64,000 bases of DNA, taken from Calliopum simillimum. Its lineage: Eukaryota; Arthropoda; Insecta; Diptera; Lauxaniidae. The stretch lies in assembly GCA_951812925.1 (NCBI GenBank), contig OX638370.1, positions 30,433,964-30,497,963 on the forward strand, written 5' to 3'. Position numbers and translations under genes: made by a program. The notes below the pieces were generated by a model. It was not told where the DNA came from and did not search any database. It saw only the letters and a list, made by a program, of their open reading frames with translations. This document shows positions 1 to 9,607 of the stretch, piece after piece; position 1 is the first letter of the stretch; every line of letters starts with the position of its first letter.

Positions 1-552
1 CTCTGCATAAGAACTACCACATGATTGCCTATCAACAGTATATAATTGAACCGCTTGCAGGACCTCTGGTTCTGTCCCATCATGAAGCGAGCCCCAGCCA
101 GTTGTGACAACAATTGTTCCAGCTCTTGGTTCTTCTGTTGCAAGTTTAATAGGTCTTGCCGAATCGTCAAAAGGAATATCATCGCTCAGTATTAAAACAC
201 AAACATCGTTTTCTTTGGTATAACGATTATAATACGGATGTCTTATTAACTCTGCAACAGGGATTTGTTTATCGCTATTTGCAATTTCTGTAGTCCCATA
301 CTGAACCAAGTAATCGGAGGCCGATTGCTTACAGCAATGAGCAGCCGTAAGTACTTTTCTACTGCCTAAAATACTACCTCCGCAATAATGTTCGTCGTCT
401 TTTCTTATCGAAACTTGATATGGATGTTCTTCAATGGTAGTATCGACACCGCCAACAATACCACCGTAAAGAGATGGTAAACTTTTAGGGACTTTAACAT
501 TCCCAGAGGCGCCGTAAGCCACAAAGGCTGAAAATACGATAAAACGGAACAT
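1..552 (-). CDS. Trypsin-like serine protease, 3' end cut by window edge
   Basis: Reading from the ATG at 552 gives 184 codons running off the window. Residues 1-17 (MFRFIVFSAFVAYGASG) form a signal peptide. A short propeptide is followed by the activation site and mature N-terminus IVGGVDTT. The catalytic His lies in TAAHC with its paired Cys, and the catalytic Asp in the NDVCVL segment (DIAL-like). GWGS follows. The region with the catalytic Ser and the specificity pocket is beyond base 1, so trypsin versus chymotrypsin specificity cannot be decided. The product is expected to be secreted, as for digestive S1A proteases of flies. No intron or frame break is seen. The start is supported by a TATA/Inr pair 34 bases upstream and by the signal peptide directly after it. 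Full activity is inferred, not shown. Confidence 0.9.
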   Translation of the reverse strand, partial: MFRFIVFSAFVAYGASGNVKVPKSLPSLYGGIVGGVDTTIEEHPYQVSIRKDDEHYCGGSILGSRKVLTAAHCCKQSASDYLVQYGTTEIANSDKQIPVAELIRHPYYNRYTKENDVCVLILSDDIPFDDSARPIKLATEEPRAGTIVVTTGWGSLHDGTEPEVLQAVQLYTVDRQSCGSSYAE

Positions 553-921
553 TTTGCAACTGCTGCTAAACGTTAAATGAACAACTGTATCCAGCCGTAG
601 AAAGCATGGTATTTTTATAGCAAAGTTTGTAAATTATTCCATCCAGGGTAGACTATCGATTTTTTGGTACCACTTTTGTTAATTTGACATGGAAATTAAG
701 AAAATAAAATCAGTTTTTTGTAAAATAATAAACCATTAAAATAATATACAGGGTGTTAACTATAAGGCTACAAAGCTACTGGGAGTTGATAGAGGAGATC
801 TAAGTAGACTAACAAAAAAATTGCACCTGGGGGGTCTAAAAGGTACGACTGTGAAGATTTTCTGACTGTTTTACAAAGAGAATTTTATTTGGTCAACTTT
901 TACATAAAAAACTTTAAGCTA
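553..921. other. Intergenic region between protease and mariner element
   Basis: Bases up to about 692 are protease upstream sequence and form one arm of the inverted duplication with 1711-1885. From about 748 the sequence TATACAGGGTG starts a stretch with no recognisable coding potential. TATACAGGGTG-type ends are common at insect transposon termini, but no partner end was found. Nothing else is supported. Confidence 0.4.
583..619 (-). promoter_or_regulatory. TATA box and initiator of the protease gene
   Basis: On the minus strand TATAAAAAT lies at 619-611 and CAGTT, an arthropod initiator match, at 587-583. The A of CAGTT (586) is 33 bases from the first T of the TATA box. Transcription from 586 would give a 34-base leader before the ATG at 552. 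A decayed copy of the same stretch occurs in opposite orientation near 1780-1870, which supports this as a duplicated promoter. Confidence 0.65.
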
Positions 922-1652
922 CGTAGGCTGCTATTTATATTTCTGGCCTAGGCAACACTTATGTCAATAGCTGAAATCTGGCAACACCATTATAAAGTTT
1001 AGAATAAGCGTACTCAGAACGTTTTGACGTACGACCATCATTCGTGTTGTTTACAGTGACTAGAAAAAATCAATTTGGCAAAAACATGGAATTAACTCGT
1101 GAACATTTTTGTGCGATCATTTTTCACAACTTTCGACGTGAATTATCACGACAAGAGTGCATCGATGAACTTAAATCTTTGTATGGCGATAAAGCACCAT
1201 CCTATAACACTGTGAAAACCTGGTTTAATGAATTCAATCGTGGCCGACGCTCGCTCAAAGACGAATTCCGTGAAGGTCGACCAAAAACGGCCGTTGTGCC
1301 AGAAAACATTGATGCCGTGCGTGAACTGATAATGCAAGATCGTCATGTGACATACCGTAAGATAGAGGCATTTTTGGGCATTAGTTTCATTTCAATACAT
1401 TTGATTTTGCATGAACACTTAGTTGTAAAAAACGTTTGTTCTCGTTGGAAACCCCATAATTTATCAATCGCTTAAATTATCAATGGACAAATTGATTTTC
1501 TTAACTCACTGTAAACAAAACAAATAGCACTTGTACATCAAAACGTTGTGAGTACGTTTATGCTAAAAAAGTCAAACTTTATTATGGTGTTGCCAGATTT
1601 TAGCTATTGACATTAGTGTTGCCTAGGCCAGAAATATATATAGCAGCCCACG
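922..1652 (+). mobile_element. Non-autonomous mariner element with ~160-bp inverted repeats
   Basis: The element is bounded by TA on both sides (920-921 and 1653-1654). Its two ends are inverted copies of each other for about 160 bp, from CGTAGGCTGCTATTT at the left and CGTGGGCTGCTATAT on the reverse strand at the right, through GGCAACACTNATGTCAATAG to TTTACAGTGA. Ordinary mariner TIRs are near 30 bp, so the 5' leader has been duplicated at the 3' end. Inside is a transposase N-terminus with the catalytic part deleted. Related copies or fragments lie at 25033-25880, 36547-37078 and 57223-57275. Confidence 0.8.
1086..1475 (+). pseudogene. Mariner transposase N-terminal fragment
   Basis: Starting at the ATG at 1086, 130 residues are open. 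They show the paired helix-turn-helix region of mariner transposases: a LSRQECIDELKSLYG helix, SYNTVKTWFNEFNRG, the EGRPKTAV linker and HVTYRKIEAFLGIS. After ISIHLILHEHL the sequence jumps to VCSRWKPHNL and stops. All three catalytic carboxylates of the DD34D domain are missing through an internal deletion. It can only encode a DNA-binding fragment. Confidence 0.85.
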
Positions 1653-1710
1653 TAATTGTATGAGCTCTTGGTCTTAAAATTATATCAGCGTCTTGGTCTT
1701 CGTCTTGATG

Positions 1711-1885
1711 TTCATGTAAAATTAACAAAAGTGGTACCAAAGAATCGGTAGTCTACCCTGGCATAGAATAATTTACAAGCTTTGAAATTAAAAAATTTGC
1801 CATAAAAATACCGTGACTTCTATGATTGGATATAGTTAATCATTTCCGATTTATCGTATTTTCAGCCTTAGTGACTGCGATAATT
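1711..1885 (+). pseudogene. Relic of a second, divergently oriented protease gene (promoter plus signal peptide)
   Basis: This stretch matches, in inverted orientation, the protease upstream region and start (692 down to about 510). Shared landmarks include AACAAAAGTGGTACCAA, GTCTACCCTGG, AATAATTTACAA, ATAAAAATACC at the TATA position and ATCGTATTTTCAGCCTT in the signal peptide. The reading FRFIVFSALVTA survives for twelve codons, but the ATG has become CAT and the frame ends in TAA soon after. It is the wreck of a head-to-head paralogue or of an inverted duplication, now separated from its partner by the mariner at 922-1652. Confidence 0.75.
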
Positions 1886-1915
1886 CTCACTTAATTGAGC
1901 CGGTGGAGATGCATA

Positions 1916-2028
1916 GGTTTTTTTGCAATCAAGCGATACTTGGTTAAGTCATTTAATTGGGCCAGTGGAACAATCAACCGAGTATCGGGTAATTGATTGT
2001 TACGCTCAATTGCAAAAAAAAAAAAACC
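1916..2028. repeat. Small palindromic MITE with TA target duplication
   Basis: GGTTTTTTTGCAAT at the left is mirrored by ATTGCAAAAAAAAAAAAACC at the right, with TA on each side (1914-1915, 2029-2030). It sits next to a degraded mariner reading frame. The arms carry related GCGATAC and GATACTCGG tracts but are imperfect. Confidence 0.5.
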
Positions 2029-2030
2029 TA

Positions 2031-2150
2031 TGTATTTTTCCCGACATTTCTCGTTTTCTCGATAGGTCACACGATGATCTTCTTCAATTTGTTTTCGCAC
2101 AGCAACGACGTTTTCTCGCACAACAGCTGTTTTTGGACGACCCTCGAGTT
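2031..2150 (-). mobile_element. Mariner transposase fragment
   Basis: On the minus strand about 40 residues can be read: GRPKTAVVRENVVAVRKQ, then EDHRVTYRE. This is the same linker and second helix-turn-helix region as in the element at 1086-1475. It breaks at the small palindromic insertion at 2028. No catalytic part is present. Confidence 0.65.
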
Positions 2151-2439
2151 AGTCTTCTTTAAGTGAGTGAAGCCCGACCGCGCTTTGACCACTCATGCGG
2201 TCTGGTCTTGGATGGTGATTCAAGTGAATAAAACACAATGTTACAATGCGAACTGAAAGATGGTTTCTAAAGAAACTTAAGGAAGTTCAAACTTCAACTG
2301 ATCTGTAAAGAGAACGGCTACTCCGATTTGAACCAAAAGAGAGGATTAAATTATGCTTTTAACAGTGTATTATTTGTTGGAATCAATTAAAAAACAGTTG
2401 AGTTGTAGTAGTCAAAAATATTTTATAAGTCACATAGAA

Positions 2440-2657
2440 GTTTTGGTCTTGATCTTAGTTATTGAGTCTTGGTCTTGGTTTTGATATTAAGTCTTGGTCT
2501 TGATCTTGGACATTGAGTCTTGGTCTCGGTCTCGGTCTCAAGACTGAAAAGCATCGTGACCAAGACCAAGACCATAGCAGTCTTAGTCTTGGTCTTGAAT
2601 ATCATCGTCTTGGTCTCGAAAAATTTCCAAGACCAAGACTAATTTTGCTCATCACTA
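2440..2657. repeat. TCTTGG hexamer repeat with a hAT-like right end
   Basis: The stretch consists largely of TCTTGG / CCAAGA units in both orientations. It ends in TTTTGCTCATCACTA (to 2657), the same terminus as the 127-bp hAT-type MITE at 20875-21001. The left terminus is not recognisable, so this is an incomplete or diverged copy. A further short TCTTGG tract lies at 1660-1705. Confidence 0.55.
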
Positions 2658-2814
2658 ATTTTGTTGCGAAAATTTTCAGCCCTTGCGTACTGTGATCGGC
2701 TAAAAATTGATAGATGTTAAGCCTTGAATGGATTTTTTGAAAGTATGCTAAGTCCTTTCAAGGTGAAAAGTCAAACACATTTTGTGTCATAATAATCGGA
2801 TATTTGACCGATAT

Positions 2815-4730
2815 TATGTATGTATGTATTCTCCTTAAACTCCTAGGAGGAGCATAGGGCCAATATAAAACGTCTCCATTTGTTGCGATCCCTTGCGATG
2901 ACTTTGATCTCTTGCCACGATTTTCTCGATTCTTGGATTTCCTTTTCCAACGACCTTTTCCAGTTGGTTTTGGGTCTACCACGTCCTCTACTGCCTTGTG
3001 GATTCCACTCAAGGGCCTGGCCTGGTGGTTTCCGGAGAGTGTGACCAATCCATCCCCATTTGCGCAGCTTGATCTCGTTTGCTATAGCCTTCTGTTTGCA
3101 TTTTTGATGTAGCTCGGCATTTGATATAGTGCAAGGCCACCAAAGCTTTAGTATACGCCTTAAGCATTTGCTGACGAATACTTGCAGCTTGTTCGTTAGA
3201 TGTTCAGTAACAAACCATGTTTCGCACCCATATAACAAAACCGATTTCATATTCGAATCAAAAATGCGTACTCTCGTTTTGGTGGATATAACGGATGAAG
3301 ACCATATTTTGTTCAGTTGAGCAAACGTGCCTTTTGCTTTTGCTATTCTTGAGTTAATATCCTCTTTTGCTCCACCATCCATGGAGATAATGCTGCCTAA
3401 GTACGTGAAGCTGTCGACGTTTTCGATGTCATCACTACCAGCTTTTAACGTTGTCATTTCTGTTTGCGTTCAGCTTCAAGCTTTTAATCTTGAATGCGTT
3501 GAGTTTAAGCCGGCCTTCTGCGACTCTACGACAAGGTCTTCAAACTTGCTTTGCATATCTGAGTGTTTGAACGATAGAAGGCAAATGTCGTGAGCGTAGT
3601 CTAGATCTTCTAGATGTTCAGTAAAGTTCCATTGGATACCCGTTTTGGCCTTGTTAAGAGCTTTATCTGGGATATCATCAAGAACGATAAGGAAGAGAGA
3701 TGGTGATAGTGAACACCCCAGCCGTACGCCTGAACTAGTGGTGAATGTCGGTGACAACAACCCGTTGTGTAACACACTGCATTTAAAGCATTCATATTGT
3801 GCACGTACTAAGTTTATGGCCTTAGCGGCAATACCTATTCGCTGTCTCGGGAGACACTGTCGAAGGCAGTGCTGTAGTCTACGAAGACAAGTTGAAACGC
3901 AGCACGCCATTCACATGATTGTTCGACAATTATTCTGAGGGTGTTGATTTGATCCACGCATAATCGCATTTGGCCGGAATTCTGCTCGTTGCCTTCGGAT
4001 GGCCAAATCAAGTTTTTCGCTTACCCTGTTTAGAAGCACTTTTATCAGTAGTCTTGTCTGCATGAACGCCTGACTTCTTTATTGAGAGAATTTAAGACCT
4101 TTTCGGCGTCGTTCGTCTCCAGTTTTAGCGTCATCTCACAGTTTTTTCGCACTTTTTCTTTTTTCAACAAAAGACCACGTTTCCTCGCTCATCCAGTGTT
4201 TTTTATTCGAGGGTCGGAACCCAAGTATTTTTTCACTGGAGTTTAAGAAAGCAGCCTTAGCGGCACTCCATGATGTTTCAATGCTTCCATCACAATCGAT
4301 CGGGGCTGTTTTAAGTTCTTCAACGAAAGACCTGCGGATCTCGTCGTTCTTTAGCTTAAGCACGTAAATTTTTTTTGCCACAAGTTTGCAAGTTTTAGTC
4401 GAATGACCGTGACGAAAAGATTTTGATCGGAGCCTATGTCAGCGGCTCTCTGTACTAGTACGTCCAGAAGACTCCCTCTTCATTTTCTGCTAATGCAGAA
4501 GTGGTCGGTTTGGTTTTCAGTGATGTTGTCTGGAGACATCCAAGTAGCTTTATGGCATGATTTGTGTGGGAAAAGCGTACCTCCAAAGACAAGACCGACT
4601 GTATTGCAGGCGTCTATTCTATTGTCGTTTCTCGTACGCAAACCATGTCTTCCAATCACGTGCTCAAGGTTAAGGTTTTCTGAGCCTACTTTGGCGTTCA
4701 AATCAACCAAAACCGATATCATACTTTCAA
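2815..4730 (-). mobile_element. Decayed RTE-like non-LTR retrotransposon
   Basis: Reading 5' to 3' on the minus strand, an endonuclease C-terminus lies at 4722-4480 (VDLNAKVG, GRHGL, GGTLFPHK, TENQTDH). Linker sequence follows at 4381-4136. Reverse transcriptase lies at 3910-3476, and the C-terminal part at 3457-2843 (TYLGSIISMDGG, LLYGCETW, WIGHTLRKPP). The element ends after LALCSS-stop with a short 3' UTR and a (CATA)n tail. The clade assignment rests on recalled similarity to endonuclease-reverse transcriptase proteins of RTE type. The catalytic YADD is YAHD here and the frame is broken several times, so it is inactive. Two tail-only copies of this family occur at 53695-53742 and 63248-63290. 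Confidence 0.75.
3476..3910 (-). pseudogene. Reverse transcriptase fragment with YADD changed to YAHD
   Basis: Residues SSGVRLGCSLSPSLF correspond to the G-x-x-Q-G-x-x-x-S-P box, with the Gln changed to Leu-Gly context. DLDYAHDICLLS corresponds to DLDYADDICLLS. Loss of one of the two catalytic aspartates would abolish polymerisation. The frame continues into the downstream C-terminal block only after a break. Confidence 0.75.
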
Positions 4731-5279
4731 TTAAATCCTATCATTTTCACACTATCAAGTAAACTTTTCGTGAATAGAGAGCCCAATTTCATTCATTTCT
4801 AACAAATGCGAACTACGAAAAATGACAATAGTTGGCAAAAAGTTGTTTGGAATAGTCCCAGGAACCTTACAGTTTTCGGTGTTCTACCGATTTTTACCCA
4901 TCCTGTATACAAGTCGTCGATCTGCAGTAGTTCTTAAAAGACAAAAAAAATAAAATTTTGTTTGGTAGCTCCCTAGCTATTTAATATCAAGCCTTTAAAA
5001 TTTGTTTGCAAATTAAGTAGAAATATTAAATTACAAACTTTGTGCTTCAATTAAGAACCTCCACAAAAGTTTTATAAGCTTGTGGTCTATTAGATACGCC
5101 ACTGTAAAAACTACACATTTTCTTTATATTTGCGTTTACGTTAGTTATGGTTTATATGGTTTTTTTTAATACAATCATCAAGTTAATTTGTTTTCCCTCC
5201 TTCACACAACCTACCCGACCTGTCCAAAAGAAGTGCTAATTACGTATTTACTCTCATAAATTTTATAGCCTCAACAATT
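4731..5279. other. Intergenic region upstream of FAIM
   Basis: 4745-4815 resembles the internal part of the MITE at 29079-29342 (shared CACACTATCANGTAAA and TTCTAACNAAATG). 4832-4912 matches, in inverse orientation, the repeat starting TATACAGGGTGG at 21981. The last ~300 bp are AT-rich. A CTCATAAATTTTATAG tract just before 5270 could be a splice acceptor for an unseen 5' UTR exon of FAIM. Confidence 0.4.
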
Positions 5280-6021
5280 ATGTCCTTCCTTTCACCCTCG
5301 CTCAGGCTTGAGAACCTTTCAACCACACCGATTATGAATCTTGATCATCTACCGGAAGAAATGCGTTACAACAAGGCCAATATCGTTGGCAAATGGTGTG
5401 TGCCAATCAATGGAAAAATGTATCGTATTGAGTTGGAGCATGGTACGACCAGTGGCAGACGTATGATATGGGTCAACGGCAGGGTAAGAGCACAACCAAC
5501 AAACACATAACTTATCTAATATGGTTAAATCAAATTTTATTACTTAAAAAACACAATTGCAGGAAGTGCTACGTCGTGATTGGATGTTTAAGTTGGTGGG
5601 TGAGGATACCTTTCATATAGATGAGGCACGTTGCATAATAAGAGTTGATCCGGCGCCAGGTTTCAAATACGATTACTTACTCTTTATCGATGGTAAATCA
5701 TATGAACAATATACGGAAGAACAAGCGAAGGCATTTCGTTTGTGGGTCACTAAATTGGATGGCATGGAATATCGTGTGGTTTTAGATTTAGATGCATTGA
5801 ACATAACGCTGAATGATGAGTTCCGTCAGGAAACAGGTGTCTTTGTAGATGGTGGCACCGATACGCGTTTTGAGGAAAATGATATCGAGTTCATTTTGCA
5901 AGCACGCTTCAGCGGTAATAAACGTGAAGGTATTGTCCACACATTGTTAGTAAATGGTGTTATAGTGCCGGAAGCAAAATTGTGCGAAATTATGCAAGAA
6001 CCAACATCAGTGCTCTCTTAA
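5280..6021 (+). CDS. Fas apoptotic inhibitory molecule (FAIM) homologue, two exons
   Basis: Exon 1 is 5280-5483 and exon 2 is 5563-6021. The 79-bp intron has GTAAGAG at its donor and ACAATTGCAG at its acceptor, phase 0, and joins WVNGR to EVLRRDW. The product is 220 residues. The family signature is clear: IELEHGTTSGRRMIWVNGR, DWMFKLVGEDTF, YDYLLFIDGKS, MEYRVVLD, GVFVDGGTDTRF, REGIVHTLLVNG. FAIM proteins are small cytosolic beta-rich proteins that dampen death-receptor signalling in vertebrates and bind unfolded proteins; the role in flies is less clear. The vertebrate protein is about 180 residues; the extra 30 here are N-terminal. Initiation could also be at Met19 (MNLDHLPEEM), which lies closer to the conserved part. 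No frame damage is seen. Confidence 0.92.
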
Positions 6022-6094
6022 GGCACAAATGAGTTTTTTACATATTTTTAATTAGCAACATTGTATACTAAAGTTTATTTTTAATGAATTCATA

Positions 6095-6100
6095 AATAAA
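6095..6100 (+). terminator. Polyadenylation signal of FAIM
   Basis: AATAAA occurs 73 bases after the FAIM stop codon in an AT-rich 3' UTR. It is the first canonical signal downstream. Confidence 0.6.
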
Positions 6101-6500
6101 TAGATGCGAATTGAGTAACATTTTAAAAGTTTTGTACCTTACTTACTTACTTCCATCAGTTGCTGCAAAATTATAGCGGTAGAGGATTATACAGCACAAC
6201 TTTCATGCCTTCAAACCTAGGATATATGCAGAAAATATGTCTCATGGATGTAGATCATAAAAGGTGCAGGATAAAATTTCCAGACCCAAGACGATATCTA
6301 CATATACGAGTAGTTTTTTTTTTACGAAACGTTACGGTTCAAAGCTCGATGTCCTTCTTCATAATTTTCCAGATTCTCTATATAATTTTAATTGGGCCTT
6401 AACACGTATTAATATTCCCGAGAATTTTTTCTCAGACTCCCTGGTATGCAATCGGAAAAAAAATGTATGGAAGGAAAAAATGTACGGGAAAGTAATACTA
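6101..6500. other. FAIM 3' flank, no gene seen
   Basis: A short (TTAC)n tract lies at 6140-6152. Open frames in this stretch and into the following MITE have no recognisable motif and overlap each other on both strands, so I treat them as chance. Confidence 0.4.
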
Positions 6501-6868
6501 CGTTTCCACCGGATATTTATGAGGAGACTTATATCTTTTTCGAAATTAAGCTCTAAATCTGGGCTTAAATCATATGATTTACCATACAAAAATAAATCTA
6601 TTTCTGCCGAAATTTATTTGAAATCTGCGTATAAATCTAAGCAGGGTTACCGATTTTGGCTATTTTCAACAAAGTGGCACCTCTCAGCTTTGATAATTGG
6701 CAATAAATGTCATTCAAAACAAAGCAAATGAAAGATAAACAACTTTCATTTTACCGCTTATGACATTTACTGTCAAAAATAAACCACTTTCGGCAGGTGA
6801 AAACGGGCAGGATTTAATGACGAGATTTATATACATATCTCAGCACAGCTACATCTCCAGTGGAAACG
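6501..6868. repeat. MITE with CGTTTCCACYGGA ends and TA target duplication
   Basis: CGTTTCCACCGGATATTTA at the left is mirrored by CTCCAGTGGAAACG at the right. TA flanks both ends (6499-6500, 6869-6870). It is 368 bp with no coding content. The TA duplication suggests a Tc1/mariner-mobilised element. Confidence 0.6.
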
Positions 6869-7435
6869 TATTATAAGGTTATCGGCAACAATTTTGGGGA
6901 GGAAATATTTTGACATTTGTTGCAAGAATTTATTCTCCTATTTGTTAATACCTTTCATATGGCAAGAATATTTTTTAAATCTATCCAAGAGTTTCCCACT
7001 TATGTTGATTTTACTAAATACTGTATTCGAATTTTCCGATCGCTATAGCCCTGAAGCTAGAGCTGAACAACACTTTTTAAACCATATCGGCCCGGTACCC
7101 GATCCCGTTGAAATGTTTTGGTGAATTTATGAACAATGGCTACTTTGGGCCTAATCAAGAAAAATCCGTTGGAATTTTTCGATATCTTAAACTGTTTTCG
7201 AGTAACGGTTAGGGTAGTTTTCTACTCCTTGGGCCAATACATATACTCAACTCGGAACAAAATTTCATTGATATGTCGTTTTAAATGTTTTTCTATGATC
7301 AGTGGCAACCACTCACCTGATAACGACTCAGTTCAATTAGCACACATTCATATTCCAGTGACCAGTGACCACGCGACCAAGTGAACACATTGGGTTATCT
7401 ATACATTAATACGCAAGACAAAAACTTGTCCATCT
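6869..7435. other. Unassigned sequence before the DINE-1-like element
   Basis: No recognisable gene. The last ~80 bp contain GTGACCACGCGACCAAGTG, resembling GTGACCACGTGACCAATTG in the tandem repeat at 8118-8575, so a stray repeat fragment is possible. Confidence 0.3.
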
Positions 7436-7975
7436 TTATTCCCTACACCCAGGGTATATTCACTTTGCCCTTCCGTTTGTAACGCTGACAAGGAGGAGTG
7501 GCAGATATAGAAAAGTATATACATTCTTGATCAGCGTCACTTCCTGAGTCGATATAGCCATGTCCGTCTGTCTGGCTGGCTGGCTGTGTGTGGAAATACA
7601 TTTTTTGTGAAAACTAAGCAAGATAATTCAATGAAATTTGAATTCGGGGGATTGAAAATGAGCGAAATCGGTCAACGGACACGCCTACCGCCCATACAAA
7701 AAATATATTCAAAACGCAACTTTTAGAGTATTTTTCACGATAATGCCTCCAAAATACACATAAATACTACGAATTGTAAGCGCAAACTCTGAGCAAAAAC
7801 TGCGCGAATTCGGACAAGAGGGCGTGGCATCTCTCATATAAGCAAAAGGTTCAAAACGCTATACTGAAAACATTTTTTGAGATAATCCTACCAAATTTCA
7901 CTCAAATATTAAGAACTATAAATTCAAACTCTGAGAAAAAAAACTGGGTGAATTCGGACAAGGGAGGTGGACTAC
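7436..7975 (+). mobile_element. DINE-1/Helentron-type element, copy 1 (3' end missing)
   Basis: It begins with the palindromic 5' end CCCTACACCCAGGGTATA, followed by the shared block TTCTTGATCAGCG...GAGTCGATATAGCCATG and a GTCTGGCTGG microsatellite. Further blocks are CGGACACGCCTACCGCCC and repeated AAGAGGGCGTGGC units. This layout of block A, GTCY/GGCT microsatellite and repeated block matches the Drosophila INE-1/DINE-1 structure. The GTGTAGGGTATTT hairpin CTAG end is absent here. No transposase is encoded; such elements use a Helentron rep-helicase in trans. Confidence 0.8.
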
Positions 7976-8117
7976 GACTTTAAATTATACACCATTAGAA
8001 AGATATTTGTGTATCTAAGTCGTAAAGTACTTAGTCGAAAGTACTAAAAGTGTCCATAAAGTACCTTAATCATTTACATTTGCGGTCGAATTTTGACCAC
8101 TGGGTGATTCTAGTTAG

Positions 8118-8575
8118 TATAAAAAGTTCCTATTTTTAAAGATAAAATTCTGGTTTCTGGAAGAAGATTCTACACTAAACCGATATATTATTTCAAACAC
8201 AATTTTATGTTCTATGAATCCCATTTGGCTTCATTGGAATCCATTCATGGCCCTGTGGTCCATTACCAGGTGACCAAATAGCCATATCTGGTTCTAAGTA
8301 TGAAAAGTCTTTATTTTTAAGGATAAAATTCTGGCATTACCAAAAAGAAGCAACACTAAACTGATACATTTTTTCAATCACTGTTTCATGTCCTATAGAT
8401 CCCATTTAGTTTTATCGGGATCCATTCTATGATCTGTGACCACGTGACCAATTGACCATAATGGATTTTTAATATGAAAACTCCTTGTTTTCAAGGGTCA
8501 AATTCTGGCTTTAGGAAAGAGAAACAACACTAAACTGTTACACTATATCAAACATTGTTTTATATTCTATGGATA
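8118..8575 (+). repeat. Tandem repeat, ~175-180 bp period, 2.6 units
   Basis: Units start at 8118, 8299 and 8473 with TATRAAAAG/C. They share TTTAAGGATAAAATTCTGG, CAACACTAAACTGATACA, TCTATRGATCCCATTT and GTGACCANGTGACCAA. The last unit is cut at about 8575. The array lies exactly between two same-orientation DINE-1-like copies, with a partial unit just upstream (8085-8117). Confidence 0.75.
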
Positions 8576-8670
8576 TATTTCTATGGAATAATTTCTTCAC
8601 ATACTGAAACTACAATCCTTTGGCAACATGAAACGAGTGCTGATGTTGTCATTCTAAATATTCAAATATT

Positions 8671-9420
8671 TATACCCTACACCCAGGGTATATTCACTCT
8701 GTCGTTCCATTTATAACGCAGAGAAGGAGGCGTGGCAGGTATAGAAAATTATATATATTCTTGATCAGCGTCACCTCCTGAGTCGATATAGTCATGTCCG
8801 TTTGTCCGTCTGTGGAAATATTTTTTACGGGAAAACTACGCAAAATACTTCGATGAAATTTGGTGCAGTAAATTTGCCGTAAAAGTTACCACAAGGGATT
8901 GAAAATGAAGGAAATCGGCTAATGGAAACACCTACTGCCCGTACAAAAAATTTATTCAAAATGCAATTTTAGGAGTATTTTTTACGACAATGCAACCATA
9001 GTACACATAAATACTTAGAATGGTTAGCACAAGCTCTGAACAAAAACTAGGCGAATTCAAACAAGAGGGCAAAAGTTTAAAAATGCCATACTGAAATGGT
9101 TTTTTGAGATAATCCAACTAAATTTCACTCAATTACTAAGGAATAAATACTGGGCGAAATTAGAAAAGAGGGCGTGGCACCTCTTATATAAGCAAAAGCT
9201 TCAAAACGATGCACTAAAAACATTTTTTGAGACAACCCAACTTAATTTCACTCAGACACTAAGGACTATAAACGCAAGATCTGAGGAACTCGGGCAAGAG
9301 GACGTGGCACCTCCGATATAAGCAAAAGTTTCAAAACGCTATGCTCAAAACGTTTTTTGAGACAATCCAACTAAATCGCAAACAGACACTAAGAACTATA
9401 AATTCAAGCTCCTAGCAAAA
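8671..9420 (+). mobile_element. DINE-1/Helentron-type element, copy 2
   Basis: TATACCCTACACCCAGGGTA starts the element at 8671, followed by TTCTTGATCAGCGTCACCTCC, CGATATAGTCATGTCCG and four degenerate copies of the AAGAGGGCGTGGCACCTC block. It breaks at about 9420, where the palindromic repeat starts. The CTAG terminus is missing. Confidence 0.75.
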
Positions 9421-9421
9421 A

Positions 9422-9607
9422 CCCATTATATCCCGTTTTTAAGGGTCTTTTCGACCCCGTTTCCAAAAACCTGTTTATAATGGGTTAAGATGTTCTCAAA
9501 TGTTGTTCCATGCTGGATTCTACTTTAAGTTATGTGAACATCTGACCCATTATATCCCGTTTTAAGGGTCTTTTTGACCCCTTTTTCAAAAACTTGTTTA
9601 TAATGGG
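9422..9607. repeat. Two direct copies of a 62-bp palindromic repeat
   Basis: Copies at 9422-9484 and 9546-9607 each start CCCATTATATCCCG and end TATAATGGG. The inside has AAGGGTCTTTTNGACCCC, itself a palindrome. A 61-bp unique spacer separates them. No matching target duplication was found. Confidence 0.7.

Noticed and set aside
6159..6731. Overlapping 80-155-residue frames downstream of FAIM
   Set aside because: They run into a TA-flanked MITE, overlap on both strands and show no family motif.
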